A DNA stretch of 64,000 bases, from assembly GCF_037975245.1 (NCBI RefSeq), contig NC_092569.1, forward strand, positions 22,412,168 through 22,476,167, written 5' to 3'. A program made the position numbers and the translations under genes. Positions within the stretch are counted from its first letter, which is position 1, and each line of letters starts with the position of its first letter. This stretch comes from Apostichopus japonicus. Its lineage: Eukaryota > Echinodermata > Holothuroidea > Aspidochirotida > Stichopodidae. The notes beneath the pieces are model-generated. The model did no database searches and was not told the origin of the DNA. It saw only the letters and a program-made list of their open reading frames with translations. Of this stretch, positions 38,894-50,600 are shown piece by piece.

Positions 38894-38990
38894 TGTGCGT
38901 GTTTGTGTCCATTCTGTTACTGTTACTTGTCATTTAGCCTCTGAAGAAGATCCTGCTAGGATCGAAACGTTAGGCCAACTTACTTTTACA
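38894..38990 (+). mobile_element. Dispersed repeat copy 1 with hammerhead-like core, probable retroelement end
   Basis: The block matches 49047-49138. It contains CTGAAGA (38941-38947), stem GATCC/GGATC (38949-38953 with 38959-38963) and GAAAC (38964-38968). Hammerhead ribozymes have CTGATGA, stem II, GAAA; such motifs are known in Penelope-like retroelements. One core base differs, so activity is doubtful. Confidence 0.5.
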
Positions 38991-39589
38991 CATTCTATTA
39001 CAAAGGCTCTCTAGTGGATAAGCAGTTTGCTAAAAAAAAATATGTATATTTTGAGTTATTAGATTGTTAAAACAATGCATTAACGTCAAATGTAGCTTAA
39101 GATTTATCAAATGTTAAAGGTGAATATCGTAAAAACCCCAATAGCTATTGAAACATATTCAACATTCATTGTTGTTTTGTTTCTTTACTATAAAATATCA
39201 CAACGAAAAAGCTACCTTAGGTCATTTTTCAAGACACATGCAATGTTCTTGTGTTATATATACTATTCTATTTTTTCTGTTGTACCTTACAATTACATTA
39301 TGTACCTGAATGTGTTGTAATGACTTAACTATTGTTGCATGCTGACCGAGTTATATTTTACCTAGGCTGTTAACATATAAATTTAAACCACACCGCACCA
39401 ACGTTTTGTTCTCTCCACCATTTCAGTTAATTATTGAAGAAAATCAACACCAACGAAGGGTTAAGAGTAAAAATTTTAAAAAATGGTATTGACTAGATGT
39501 TTCCATTCATCAATTATATTTACTGGGGAAAATCATGACATGAAATAAAGAAAAAAAAGGTCTTAATAATCCACTTTACAGTTTGGCTA

Positions 39590-39960
39590 CATGAGTACGT
39601 TTAATTGGAAGAGCCCCCTCTAATTGCTTCAAATATATGTTTATCAATATTTCATATAAATTCGCCGATATTAACGCAATCATTTATTCAATAATACTTC
39701 GTTGTAGGAATGTTATTAACTTTCTCTCGTATTCTTTATCATTTTCTCCCACTTCGTCTATGTGTTTTGTTTTGGTTTACAGAGTAGCCTATGCAGTTCC
39801 TAGCCATTATTGTTATAGAAAACTAGGATATGAAAATGAATATTCATGTGAAATTGTCTATTGTCAATCAAATATAAGTTAAAATGATCTTATTATTTGG
39901 AAGTGTCGTTTACTCCACCTTCGTACATATATTGATAATGCGGTACAGTGATCAGTAGGA
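39590..39960. repeat. Dispersed repeat, copy 1
   Basis: Blocks GAAGAGCCCCCTCT, ATTCGCC, TTTCTCTCGT, ATTTTCTCCCA and CCATTATTGTT also occur at 57580-58160, partly in another order. No coding capacity was seen. Confidence 0.55.
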
Positions 39961-39979
39961 TTTACTATTTAATATCAAA

Positions 39980-41540
39980 ATAAAAACCATCCCCTCTTTA
40001 TTTATACATCCGTGTGCGTTTATTGGATAGACGTTTGATGGAAAGATCCCTTAAGGTAGCATACGCCCATTAAAAGCCCCATTGACTTACACACTAAATC
40101 ACAAAAGTAATGTGGTCTCTAAGTCTAGGTAGAAGTTTTCACTAGCTAGACGCTACTCATCACCGGATAGCTGACAAATTGGCCTTTCATGGCACCATCA
40201 ATTGTCCGTATCATGACCATGTAGATTTTTTGCTATCCGAGAAGGACGTTTTCGTCACTTGTAAACAAACCTCTTCACTCAGTGGTAAACAAATTTCCTA
40301 CGCTGCTCCTGGGAGGCCTAAAGGGGTCTAATTTTCTCACCACACTTCCATTCATGATCTTCAACATGCAATCCACAAAAAACTAGATCATGATTGATGA
40401 TAACAGGTCACAAAAGATGTTCTCCTGCTGCTTTTTGGCACTTTTCCTGAAGGAGAACAATCGAGCGGATGGATATAGACTCTAATAGGAGTATGCCACC
40501 TTAGATGTGTCTTGTACCATGACAGTTAAGACTTTCTGGAAACGAGGTAACGGTACATTGCTTTTCACCACATTGGCGGCGCATTCACATACATTGGTAA
40601 TTAATTTGGTGTCTTCGTGTAGTAGGAAAACCTTTCGCCTTTTGGGGGAAAATTTTGATAAAACAAACCATTTCACGGGCATGGTTCTAAAGCGACGGGT
40701 TGCTGGTGCTACGGTGGCGCTTCAGTTCACAAAGGAAAGTTTTAAAACTATGCGTCTAAGTTTTATCATATCTTGTTTTGCTTCGATCACTTGGGTACGT
40801 AAGCATACTGGGTCTCATGTGGAAAGTGTTTGTACGAAGACGAAAATCCGTGGGCGTATAAGGCTTTACATTGATGAATATCTATATCTGTATGGTTCCT
40901 TGGTAGCATCTGCAAACGCTTCCTGCATACGTTTGACTTGCTCTGGATGCATCTTTTTTTGCCAAATTTGAGACTTGGATTTTGTCTCTAGGGCTTTTAA
41001 ATAACACGATGTAATGTGTGATATTACTCGTTTCCTTTGCCAGTTAAATAAAAATTGTGATATAGCTCATGGAAATATTTCATATGATCATCTTTCTATT
41101 AGCATCATATTTTCATGATGAGTTTCTTTTGGAAAACCAATCATTTGTGCGTTGATCGTTCCCATGTGACGTCATGATATCGTCTAAAATCATCAACTTT
41201 TTGTAAGATGGGTCAAGGTTTGTCTCCAATTCCGACAGGAGACCTTCAACAAAAGGATTTTAGAGAGGGCCACAGACAGCTCCATAACAGATGGCTGGTA
41301 TTCCCCATAGCAATGCACAACCCTCTCAGGCGTATATTAGTAACTTCGGATATATTGAGAGAAATGAATCCGTTTTAAAATATCACCTTAATTATAAAGA
41401 ACAAATGTATCGACTATGAAAAGGACAATACACGCAATTGTCTCATGGGAGCTACCGTCATTTTAGCTTACGAATAATTGAATCCTGATTACCACGCACT
41501 CTTCTTATTAAAATGATTCTGGCAATATGAAATGCCAGAA
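39980..41540 (-). pseudogene. Decayed Polinton/Maverick-type viral element: packaging ATPase and pX-like core protein
   Basis: On the minus strand, broken frames give, in order: an ATPase N-terminal region with a decayed nucleotide-binding loop near 41450; CYGEYQP (41292-41312); Walker-B-like LMILDD (41179-41196); ADATKEPYRY (40884-40913); and RLRTN (40828-40842). These match in order the FtsK/HerA-type ATPase of Polinton or adintovirus-like elements as I remember it. At least four frameshifts break it. Next comes a small basic protein with a CECAANV and NVPL block (40548-40595), like the pX-type core protein of these elements, and its Lys/Arg-rich end seems to continue at 39980-40053 beyond a MITE. 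It is an old, non-functional endogenous copy. Confidence 0.6.
40054..40501. mobile_element. MITE of 448 bp with terminal inverted repeats, inserted at TA
   Basis: The left end AGGTAGCATACGCCCATTA and the inverted right end AGGTGGCATACTCCTATTA match at 16 of 19 positions. Both ends are flanked by TA (40052-40053 and 40502-40503), the target duplication typical of Tc1/mariner-type elements. No transposase is inside. It interrupts the pX-like remnant. Confidence 0.65.
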
Positions 41541-43080
41541 ATAAGACGTCCAAAGGAGTAAAACAAACAAAAATTGCTCAACTCTAACGAGAATTGCCAT
41601 CCAGTTACTTCCCGGTTCTCCTTTTATTTAATTGTTTTGTATTAATGACGGTTCTAGAAAAGAGGGTAAATTGTCTATTAATATGTTACGAGTTTAACCA
41701 CTACTATCACAACGTCATATTCAGCGTATACAAACACGCTCACACTTCTGCTCAGGGCGTACTCAAATTGCATTTCAAGATGCACATTATCCTTTTACCG
41801 AAATTAAAGAGGCCTCCGCTAGCTAGGTCAGGTGTCATTTCAAAGGCATAAAACGGGTAACCTTTGGCGTAGTCACTACGACTGATCTGATTGCCTTTGT
41901 CACTGATTATACTATTTAATCCCGAAAGCAGGCCATTACGTAGCGATCAACCGTATAATTAGGGCGTAACGGTTTCCATGGTAGCTGTTCACCGTCTACG
42001 TATAACGTTAAAATAAGAATGTTGGGCCCATGAAGTTAAATGGTGCGACGGCGTTGCATCCACAGTCCCTCTCTCTCTCTCTCTTTCAGCCGATTTGAAG
42101 TAGAATTACTACGGAATCTTTAAACATGTATGTACATCACCAACAATATTTGATTGATAACAATTCTGTCCATACGAACCAGCAATTATATGACGGTAAG
42201 GATAATACGTCAGTTTTATGTATCTCTTTCTTCATTTATAATAGTTGTTCTAGGTAATTGGATATTGCTTGAAAATATTAAGGGAAAAGCAACCATAGAT
42301 TATTTAAAATAGTATTTTCTTTTAGTTGTAGTAATTGGCATCCATAAATGAACACAACGCTATGGTATTTCAGAGAGATCCGAGTCATATTTCACTGGTA
42401 TAGGTGCTGGAAAGAGCGGGTGGGTTGCTGTCGGTGACAAATATAGACAGAAGAGCCTTTCTTATAATCTTTCTACACTCTAAACTTGTTTATTTGATGT
42501 TTTCTAACAATTGTTCTTTATATTTATAAAGACCGCACTTTTTATTTTTGAATGCTTTTGTTGATTTTATCTCAAGTTTTACTTCAATCCTTCCTATTTA
42601 GAAATTACTTGAAATGTATTCAGGAAAATGAAAGTAGAGGGAAACTCCAGGGTTTTCAGCGCGATAACAAAACTTCATTTAATGAAATGTTTTGCCAGTT
42701 TTACATTATCCATTTGCTATGTTATTTCGAAATCAAGGTAATTTAGATATTTCCATGTGTTCTTATATTAGTCATCTCGTCTGGCTTGTAGTTTTGCCCT
42801 CTTTACGAATTATCCACAGGGTCGAAAATGGTGCGACACTCTCTTTCCAGTACTGTGAAAGAAAAACTAAGGATCCAATGTTTACAAAAGGGCCGACAAA
42901 GGACCACTTTCCATAAATCAAAGTGTACCTTTTGTCACTTTGAAAATAACGTGTTTGACATTGTTGTAATCTTAAAGATGAACCCCGCAAGTTCTTTGAA
43001 TAATCAACAAGACTCCATTATCTGATGTTGAATACCAGGGATGTGAAGACGGAATACATAGGCCATTGTCATCCCGTGCC

Positions 43081-43097
43081 CCCCCCCCCCCCCCCCA
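43081..43097. repeat. Poly(C) run
   Basis: About 17 C in a row, prone to sequencing error. Confidence 0.85.
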
Positions 43098-44092
43098 CCT
43101 CCCCACCTATGCCCTCCAATTTCTGTGAAATTCTTGAAGATGACACTCTCCTTTTGAATTTGTAAGTCTCAATGGGATTCATATCGGAATATCACTCATA
43201 TGTGTTATATTTCAAATACAGTAGTACGCTTTAAATATGTGCTGGGGTTCGTGGGGATGATCAGGTGGTTATCGCACTTAACTATTCGGAGAACGATAAT
43301 TTCTAGAGTCGGGACAATCAAGCAGATGACAAAATGAACAATCACTACATCATATTCTTACATGGAGATGAGTTAGAAAGAATGAAAGTTATGCAGATTA
43401 ATGGTAAGTTAGTGAGTCTGGTTGAATACGTACCTTTGGCAAATATCTAATTAAAGGAGTCTCCCAGAACCCTGGTTCTATATGATCAACTTCGTGTGCA
43501 TGTAAACGCTTCTTTCATTTTAGTAAGCAAATGTATCATCTAATTGTGTCAATGTTAAGATATTGATTCATGAATAAGAGGGCAATTATTCTGGTGATTT
43601 CGGTTGGTTGTGTTCTTTCTGCATAAACTATTGCGCTTTACTCTGGCAGTAGAACTGTTCTCTCAAACATATTACATAAACAACCCAGAAAGTAAATCGA
43701 AACGTATAAGATATCGTTCATAGTTAGGCGATGTCATAACATTGTCACTTGTGTTTATTCAATATAATCGCAACTTTTGGAAAGGAATATTACTGGTCAG
43801 TATGCTGATGTATTTTTTTAATATATTTTATTTGCATCACTTCTTAGTATTCTCAGTGACATCATTACTAATAACATTTAAGAAAAATCGAATTCAATTC
43901 CATTTTGGAAAACTCTGGACAAATTATCGAATGCCATCGAGTTTCCTGTGATTGTTGTACCCCTCTTAAATTGTTTTACCGTCGTTTGATAGTTTGCCTT
44001 GGATTGCATTGGAAGGCTAACTAGTGTCTCTTTCCTTCACCTCCATCTTTTAAATATGCAAACTTCCACTAGCTTCGATATGTACTTCCTTG

Positions 44093-44098
44093 TTTAAT
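44093..44098 (-). terminator. Possible poly(A) signal of gene D
   Basis: ATTAAA on the minus strand lies 67 nt past the gene D stop. AATAAA at 43827-43832 is an alternative. Confidence 0.3.
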
Positions 44099-44164
44099 AT
44101 GTTATTATATCGCCAACCGTTTCCTGTCCTTGTTACCTTGAAGACTTCAAATCCACTACTTTGA

Positions 44165-44658
44165 TCATTGACTTGGCCGTATTTTCATTGTTGTTGCTGT
44201 TATACCGCAATCAGAACCGTGAAGATTCGTCCAGAAGATACCGCGGTTATCGTTGTATGAGTAGTCACCATTCAGATTGGAGTAGCCACAGGAATAGAAA
44301 GTTGTCGCATAGACCGGGTTTTTGTTTCGGCATTTTCTATAACGGTAAGTACCACTACAGCCATCACAATTGTAACATTTATAATGATAATAATAATAAA
44401 AACAATAATTATAACAGTAATAATAATAATAATAACAATAATAATAATAACAACAATAACAGTCAGAGTACTCGTATCCACCAGTAGCCACGCGGTCGCT
44501 GAATGAGTAGCAGTTGCTGGTAGAGCCCGTGCTACTATCGTCTGCATACCACCAGCCACCTCGGTGTTTTTCTGCGCAGTCGAAGGTACTCGATCCATCG
44601 TTGTCTTGATCGTGCGTACTAAACCGATGCCCTGAATTTGCTCCCATAGCATTGTTAC
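44165..44658 (-). CDS. Gene D exon 8: FReD C-terminal segment with low-complexity insertion
   Basis: Acceptor TTCCTTCCAG, 494 nt, stop TGA at 44167-44165. It reads HRFSTHDQDND, DCAEKHRGGWWYAD, the insertion (about 44539-44291), CGYSNLNGDYSY, GIFW and TTMKIRPSQ. Gene B has 251 nt here; the 243-nt difference is a multiple of three. Confidence 0.82.
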
Positions 44659-47600
44659 CTGGAAGGAAATTAGCAAATACTGAATGAAGGTATTTTCTTG
44701 TAAAATACGAAGTTTTTTTTTCCTTTTATATATAGTGGACATTATTAAGTCACTTTAGGTTCGTTTGCTATAGTTGTCGGTTATAATTGCGTTTGTTATT
44801 TTGTTCGTTTAAGTTGGGCTTACGTTATATTTTTTTTTGTGGTTTCATATACGAGTTCTAAATTATCGTAAGGGAGTTTACAATATTGAACAAAGGAGTC
44901 AAGTTTGCGAATTTAACTGGAGCGGTTCCAATTCTGTCAATTCGTCTGGGACCTCATTTGAAAACATCGTTAATTATGAAAATATATTTCTTAATGTCAA
45001 TATTGTATTTATATTATTATTTATTTCCCTTCGACAAATATTAAATAATATAATATAATAATATAGTTGTGAGTGACAGATAATATAGTTGTGAGTGACA
45101 GATTAACAGAAATGTAAACGGTGCATTTGTTGAAGTGTTCACATTCGGCATTTTGTAAAATGTATAGTTTTGACTGTTCAATATATGCTAGGTGTTCAAA
45201 TAAGAGTGAAAGAATTAAAGTGTTTGATTGTATCATTCATGTCATTATCTTCTCTCGTGATAACGTCTTATATTTCATACTGGCGGATTAATTTAATATG
45301 ATATCAACAAACTAATAGTTTACCATATGATTAAACATTTCTAACGATAAGAAATACGGCAAGAAATGCTCTTTAAGAATGTAACACGTAAAATTCGTCT
45401 CGACTGATCTCTTAAAAAATGTCCGAATTATTTGATACTTTTGTTGTTATTATTGTAATATCATTGGCCTTTCAATCAATGTAATGAAAAAATATTGCAT
45501 GGTCAAATGAAACTGTTTGAAAATGATAAAGTCGTTTTTTAAAGAAACTAATTTAATTCACTGTTTAATAACATATTTCAATCACAAAGTAAGCTAAAAT
45601 GCTGCAGCACTTCTTAAGTTTCCAGAATGGTTATAATTTCTTTACGTTTTAAGCTCGACAAGGTCTGGGTGAAATTGCGAGAAAGCAGACGCTACTAACT
45701 ATATAATAGTTGTTGATATGATATATCATGATGTTACAACAATATATCATTTTACCAACACGTGCTAAAGTGCAAAGAAAATTATACAATGAGCAATACG
45801 CACGGGACTCTAAACTCGACGTCTAATACAGTTCTACATTGGTATCAACACTAGATTTATAACCTGACCTGAGAATATGTAAGAGTACAAATCCTAGAGT
45901 GTGATTACGACTACAGGTAGTTATGCTAGAATGATATTACGTAATAACTACAAGTCTGCGTATAATTGACATTAAGCACAATACATACCAGCATTTCCAT
46001 CGTAGTCACCCAATGATAATTGGTATTTGTCTCCCTCGTTACTGATACTGAAAGATGAATAACGGCTGTGGTATGTTGATCCTTCCGTGTTTGTCTTTTC
46101 TATTAGAAGTTCGTAGTTTGTGTTTGTTTGTTTTGTCAAACTGTATATTTTGTCGTTGCCAATCCAGTGGTCTCCTGTGAGAATTCCAAAACCGTTTTTG
46201 TACTCATTCCAGTTTTGATAAAAGTTGACGGAGCTACTTGTACGTCGTTGCAAAATCTAGAATGAGAATCAAAGAGTTTATCGGTTGGAGGTGAGTTATA
46301 TATGAAAGATCTCATTTGTACTACAATAATTTAAGTAAATTAACTGGTGAAGGTTAACATCCGATTGGAGTTAAGCGATAGGAAGATGGATCAATTTAAT
46401 CAAATAATTTATTTATTTAATTAAAATGTTAGTGAACGAAGTCCTGTTATATGCGAAAATAAACAGTTAACATGGTAAAGTTTTTTTTTTTTCAATAGTT
46501 AAAACTTACTGTCCAACCACCACTAGACATTTCACAATAAACTTCAAAACCAGAATTTCCAGCGGGATAAATGGTATATGCTCCGTTATTTGTTCTGTTT
46601 GCTGCGTACAGATCAGAACAATCTATCGGTCCACTACGGGTACATGTGAGACCATCGCCTTCAAACCATTCGTTACAGTAACATCTACGGACATCATTCC
46701 GCTCCTCGCAGGTTGCGTCTGCGCTACAACTGTAACTCTCACTTGTCAAGTTGTTACTGTTGCAAGTTATCCGTAAGGAACAGTCAGAATTAATGTATGA
46801 TTCACCTTCCTGGGAATGATAAATTTTAAACGACATATTTCAGTGAAAGTAAAATCAATGTTTATTTGGTACAACGCTTGATAACGCTCTTTGAGTAAAA
46901 CTGAATTTCTACTATTAAATGGTCGTGAGCGTTTTATATATGTTAGGTAAAGTTCATCATTCTGGGTGTAATTGTTTTGGATGCCTTGTATTTTGCTAGG
47001 TCTCAATTAGAAGACTTTTGCAAGAACAGGTAAAACCGAAATAGAAGTGAAAATCTATATCATCAATAATCATGAGAATTAATAACATATAAAATAAAAA
47101 GTATGGTCAATCAATTGAAATCCAAGATTTTATGTTAAAGTGTACTTTTCATGTTATATATTAAGACTTGTGAACGGCATCAAATAAACTTACTGCTAAC
47201 ACGACGCCTTCTTTTTCGACGTAACAGCCACATTGCTCTTGAGGTATGCAGTTGTCTCCAAGCACCATGTGGTTTTCTGGACAAAGACATCTCTCTGGAT
47301 CCGCTGGATTCGGTATGACACAATCATTCGGATTCTCACAAGTTCTTTCACATGTATTGTCATAATTATCCTTGTTGGATGAGCACCAGGTAATGGGTAA
47401 ATCTGCGGAAATTAATTCCACAACCAGTTAATCCTAGCTTGAAGTGTTAACTCGCTGTTGTGACATTACGTTATTAGATCATCGTGTTACCAACGTAATA
47501 CTCTGGCCGCTCAGAAGATTTGCTGATTGTTAACATAGGATTAAATATAAGCGGGATTTTTTATCATTAAATTAAGGCTCATTCAACTTATTCTTATTTA

Positions 47601-50600
47601 TGTCACACATACAAAATAATATGACAATTTCAAGTATTCGACTATGGGAATCTATATATATTGTTGTGTATCATAATCATTTCCTCCATTGGAACTTTTC
47701 TTTCTGCATTCTTTAATTTTCGTTTTGACTACAAAAGTATGGAGAAAATCATTTAAAAAAAGTCTAACCTGTTATTCCTTCGACAACACCAAGACTTGTT
47801 ATAGAATAATTCCCCCATTCATCGGCAATGCGAAAGTTGTCGTATGTCAAGGAATATGACTGGCCTGCATAATTCTCTAGCTCGATGAGCAGCTGGTACC
47901 TCTTTTGGTTTATCAAGTGAGCTAACTTTTCATTACCAATCAGAAATTCACTGCCTAAGAAACCAATTCCGTTTTTGTATTCGTCCCAGGTTCGATTAAA
48001 ACCGATGGATCCATCAAGACGTCGTTGTATGACCTGAAGAATTCAAAAGATAGGTAGACAACTAACGGATACATTGCATTATCTTATGAACTAAACCGTA
48101 TAGCCAATACGTGCGGCTCACATCAAGTACGAATAGGATAGAACACATTTGTGATATTGTGTTGTATATTATGTTTATACATATTTAGAACACTACTATA
48201 GGTGTGCACAGAAAACAAGTTCTCTAATCGTACGAAAAGTCAATGTAATTACACTGAGTAGTTTTGTTTTGATATTAGGCTTCAAATAAACATACCTCGT
48301 ACAAGGTATATCACCAAACACAATGTAAAACTAAAATGGACTGAAAATGCCAATGTGTCCTATAAAGTGTGTCTCGGAGGGTAATGTATGTGATTGTAAG
48401 TGTTCGCGTCTTGAAATAGTTTACTTACTGTCCAACCTCCAGATGTAGTGTTTTGATCACAATATGTCTGAAATGGTTCCGGATACTGGTCAGGTTTAAT
48501 CAGGTATACACCGGATTTGGCGTTGGTAGAAGAGCATTGGTTAAGTACTTCATGACAATCCCTTGGATACTCCGGAGTTTGGAATAGAAAATACTGCAAG
48601 TCTAGCACCAAAATATTGTAAAGAAGAAGATGAGAAAAAATCGTAAAACTGTTGCAGGTACAGTTCCATATGTAAAGAATTATTTCAAGAGAAATATAAT
48701 ATATGGCTACATTGCAATAGATTTGTTTTAACTACACAGTAAACATGACGTGGTAACTACCATGAACCATAAAAAAAGGTATTCAAACATTTTCGGCTAA
48801 TATTCATAGAGGCTAATATAAGCAAGTATATTTTATTTGAAAAGAAAATCTGACGCAAAGAACTACCGTGAATCTGTGACGACATGGTCTCAGAAGCAAA
48901 CATGATTAGTAATAGCTTTCCTCGACAAGAGGGTATGATTTGGACCTATTTTCAGCTTACAACAATCTAAGGTTTATCAACACTGACCTGGGATTTGAAA
49001 GTGCCAAATTATTGAACAAGCCTACAGTATACAAAGTCTAAACAAAGTGCGTGTTTTGTCCCTTCTGTTACTGTTACTTATCATTTAGCCTCTGAAGAAG
49101 ATCCTTCTAGGATCGAAACGTCAGGCCAACTTACTTTGCACAAATTACTAACAAATATGAATAAATATAATCTGAACTATTTTTATTGCTTGAAGTAAAT
49201 ATTGACTAATGACTTGTATTTCTTTCAGTTTTATTATCGCTGAGTATCTATAATTTACCCAATCAGCGCTAAAACTACTTCAATACACAGTGCAAGGAAA
49301 TTATTGAGAATTGTAAATTATTATTTATCTTACAAATTGAAATAGGAGAAAGTACCACATATGAAGTACATTTAGATGGTTCCTTTCTATATTAAACTTT
49401 TTCCAAATTATGATTTAGATAACAAATTTATGTTAATTGGTTAGCTTTCGGAAGTTTATATTAACCGTTACCCTTACAGAACGAAAACTTACTTGAATCG
49501 TTGACTCTTGTGCTTGACGATATCTGAGGTAACAAAAAATTAAGGAAATGTACGATTAAGCAAAATACATTCTGAAGAAACAATATCGAGTGAAGAAGGT
49601 TGTACGAAGGTCAATGTATCACAAAAAACAGGCCATACGCCTATCTATTACACCTTCATTTTAACATATACTATCATTTTAAGTTTAAATATACAAAATA
49701 GAATTGAATAGCCTCTTAAAATACAATCTGATTTCGCTTTTGATTCAAATAAATGAACTATTTCCAACTTGACAATTATTATCGAAAAAGATGATAAGAA
49801 CGGAAAGAAAATTTCACATTCCAAAATCTAAGCAGTAATAGAATGTTTCGCAATCTTAATATTTCTTTAACATTGATTTTAATGCTTATAAGCATACCTT
49901 ATATAAAAGTAGGTTTTATTGAATAGCTTTAATTGTTTCAAAATATGATTATATGTCTGTTTGCATGTCTTCTAATACTTCTTATTTATCATTACTATAC
50001 ATAAAACAATCATAAGTCACCATACACTAACTTAATTAAACGATCATAACTACGATAAGCAGATGAAAGTAATAATTCCCTGTGCATTATGCTAATTGAA
50101 ATGTAAATGACATATTATATGAGAAAACGAAAAAAAACCTACAATATATAATTGAAAGAAAATTAAAAGTACAAACATCAGCATTATCCTAGTGGTGTTC
50201 GTATGGTAAGTTAAGTGCAATTATCTATAGCGGGAAACTTGATATATTATGCTAATGAGGTACTTATACACTGGGACAACGTGCAATTTACCCTCAAAAG
50301 CTTGAAAATAGCCAAGTTTTGAAAATATGCCCAAAAATAGAGCAACCACAATTGAAAATTCATCCGTTGTGAAGAAGAGTATTGTTTGTTTCAATACGTA
50401 CAAGCCACTTGATTGACCTGGACAAGCATCAACAACACAATATATCTTTTTGTCTTCAACATCACAAAACACGTATACGTTTTACGCCCCAGCTACTGAA
50501 GCTAATTGTCAACATTCGTTCGCCTGAAAGCTACAACTGTTGCAACAACGTTTTGCTCATAGAAAATATGTCGATATTTTTAGAAATATTGTACTCAGAA

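Larger units (their letters stand above)
34709..44164. other. Transposon-rich island between genes C and D
   Basis: It has no intact gene. It contains an orphan-protein pseudogene, a 42-bp minisatellite, palindromes, a repeat with a hammerhead-like core, a dispersed repeat shared with 57.6 kb, a decayed viral-type element with a nested MITE, and a poly(C) run. Nothing was recognised in 41550-43080 or 43100-44160 apart from AT-rich low-complexity sequence. Confidence 0.6.

Noticed and set aside
40507-40971. 154-codon plus-strand ORF
   Set aside because: It is antisense to the decayed ATPase and pX-like frames on the minus strand, which show real family motifs; the plus-strand translation shows none.
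44161-44487. Plus-strand ORF ending in a polyasparagine run
   Set aside because: It is the antisense reading of the gene D last exon; the asparagines come from the AAT/AAC microsatellite.
44272-44742. Minus-strand ORF rich in Ile and Val
   Set aside because: It is an alternative frame of gene D exon 8 that runs into the intron; the true frame carries the FReD motifs.
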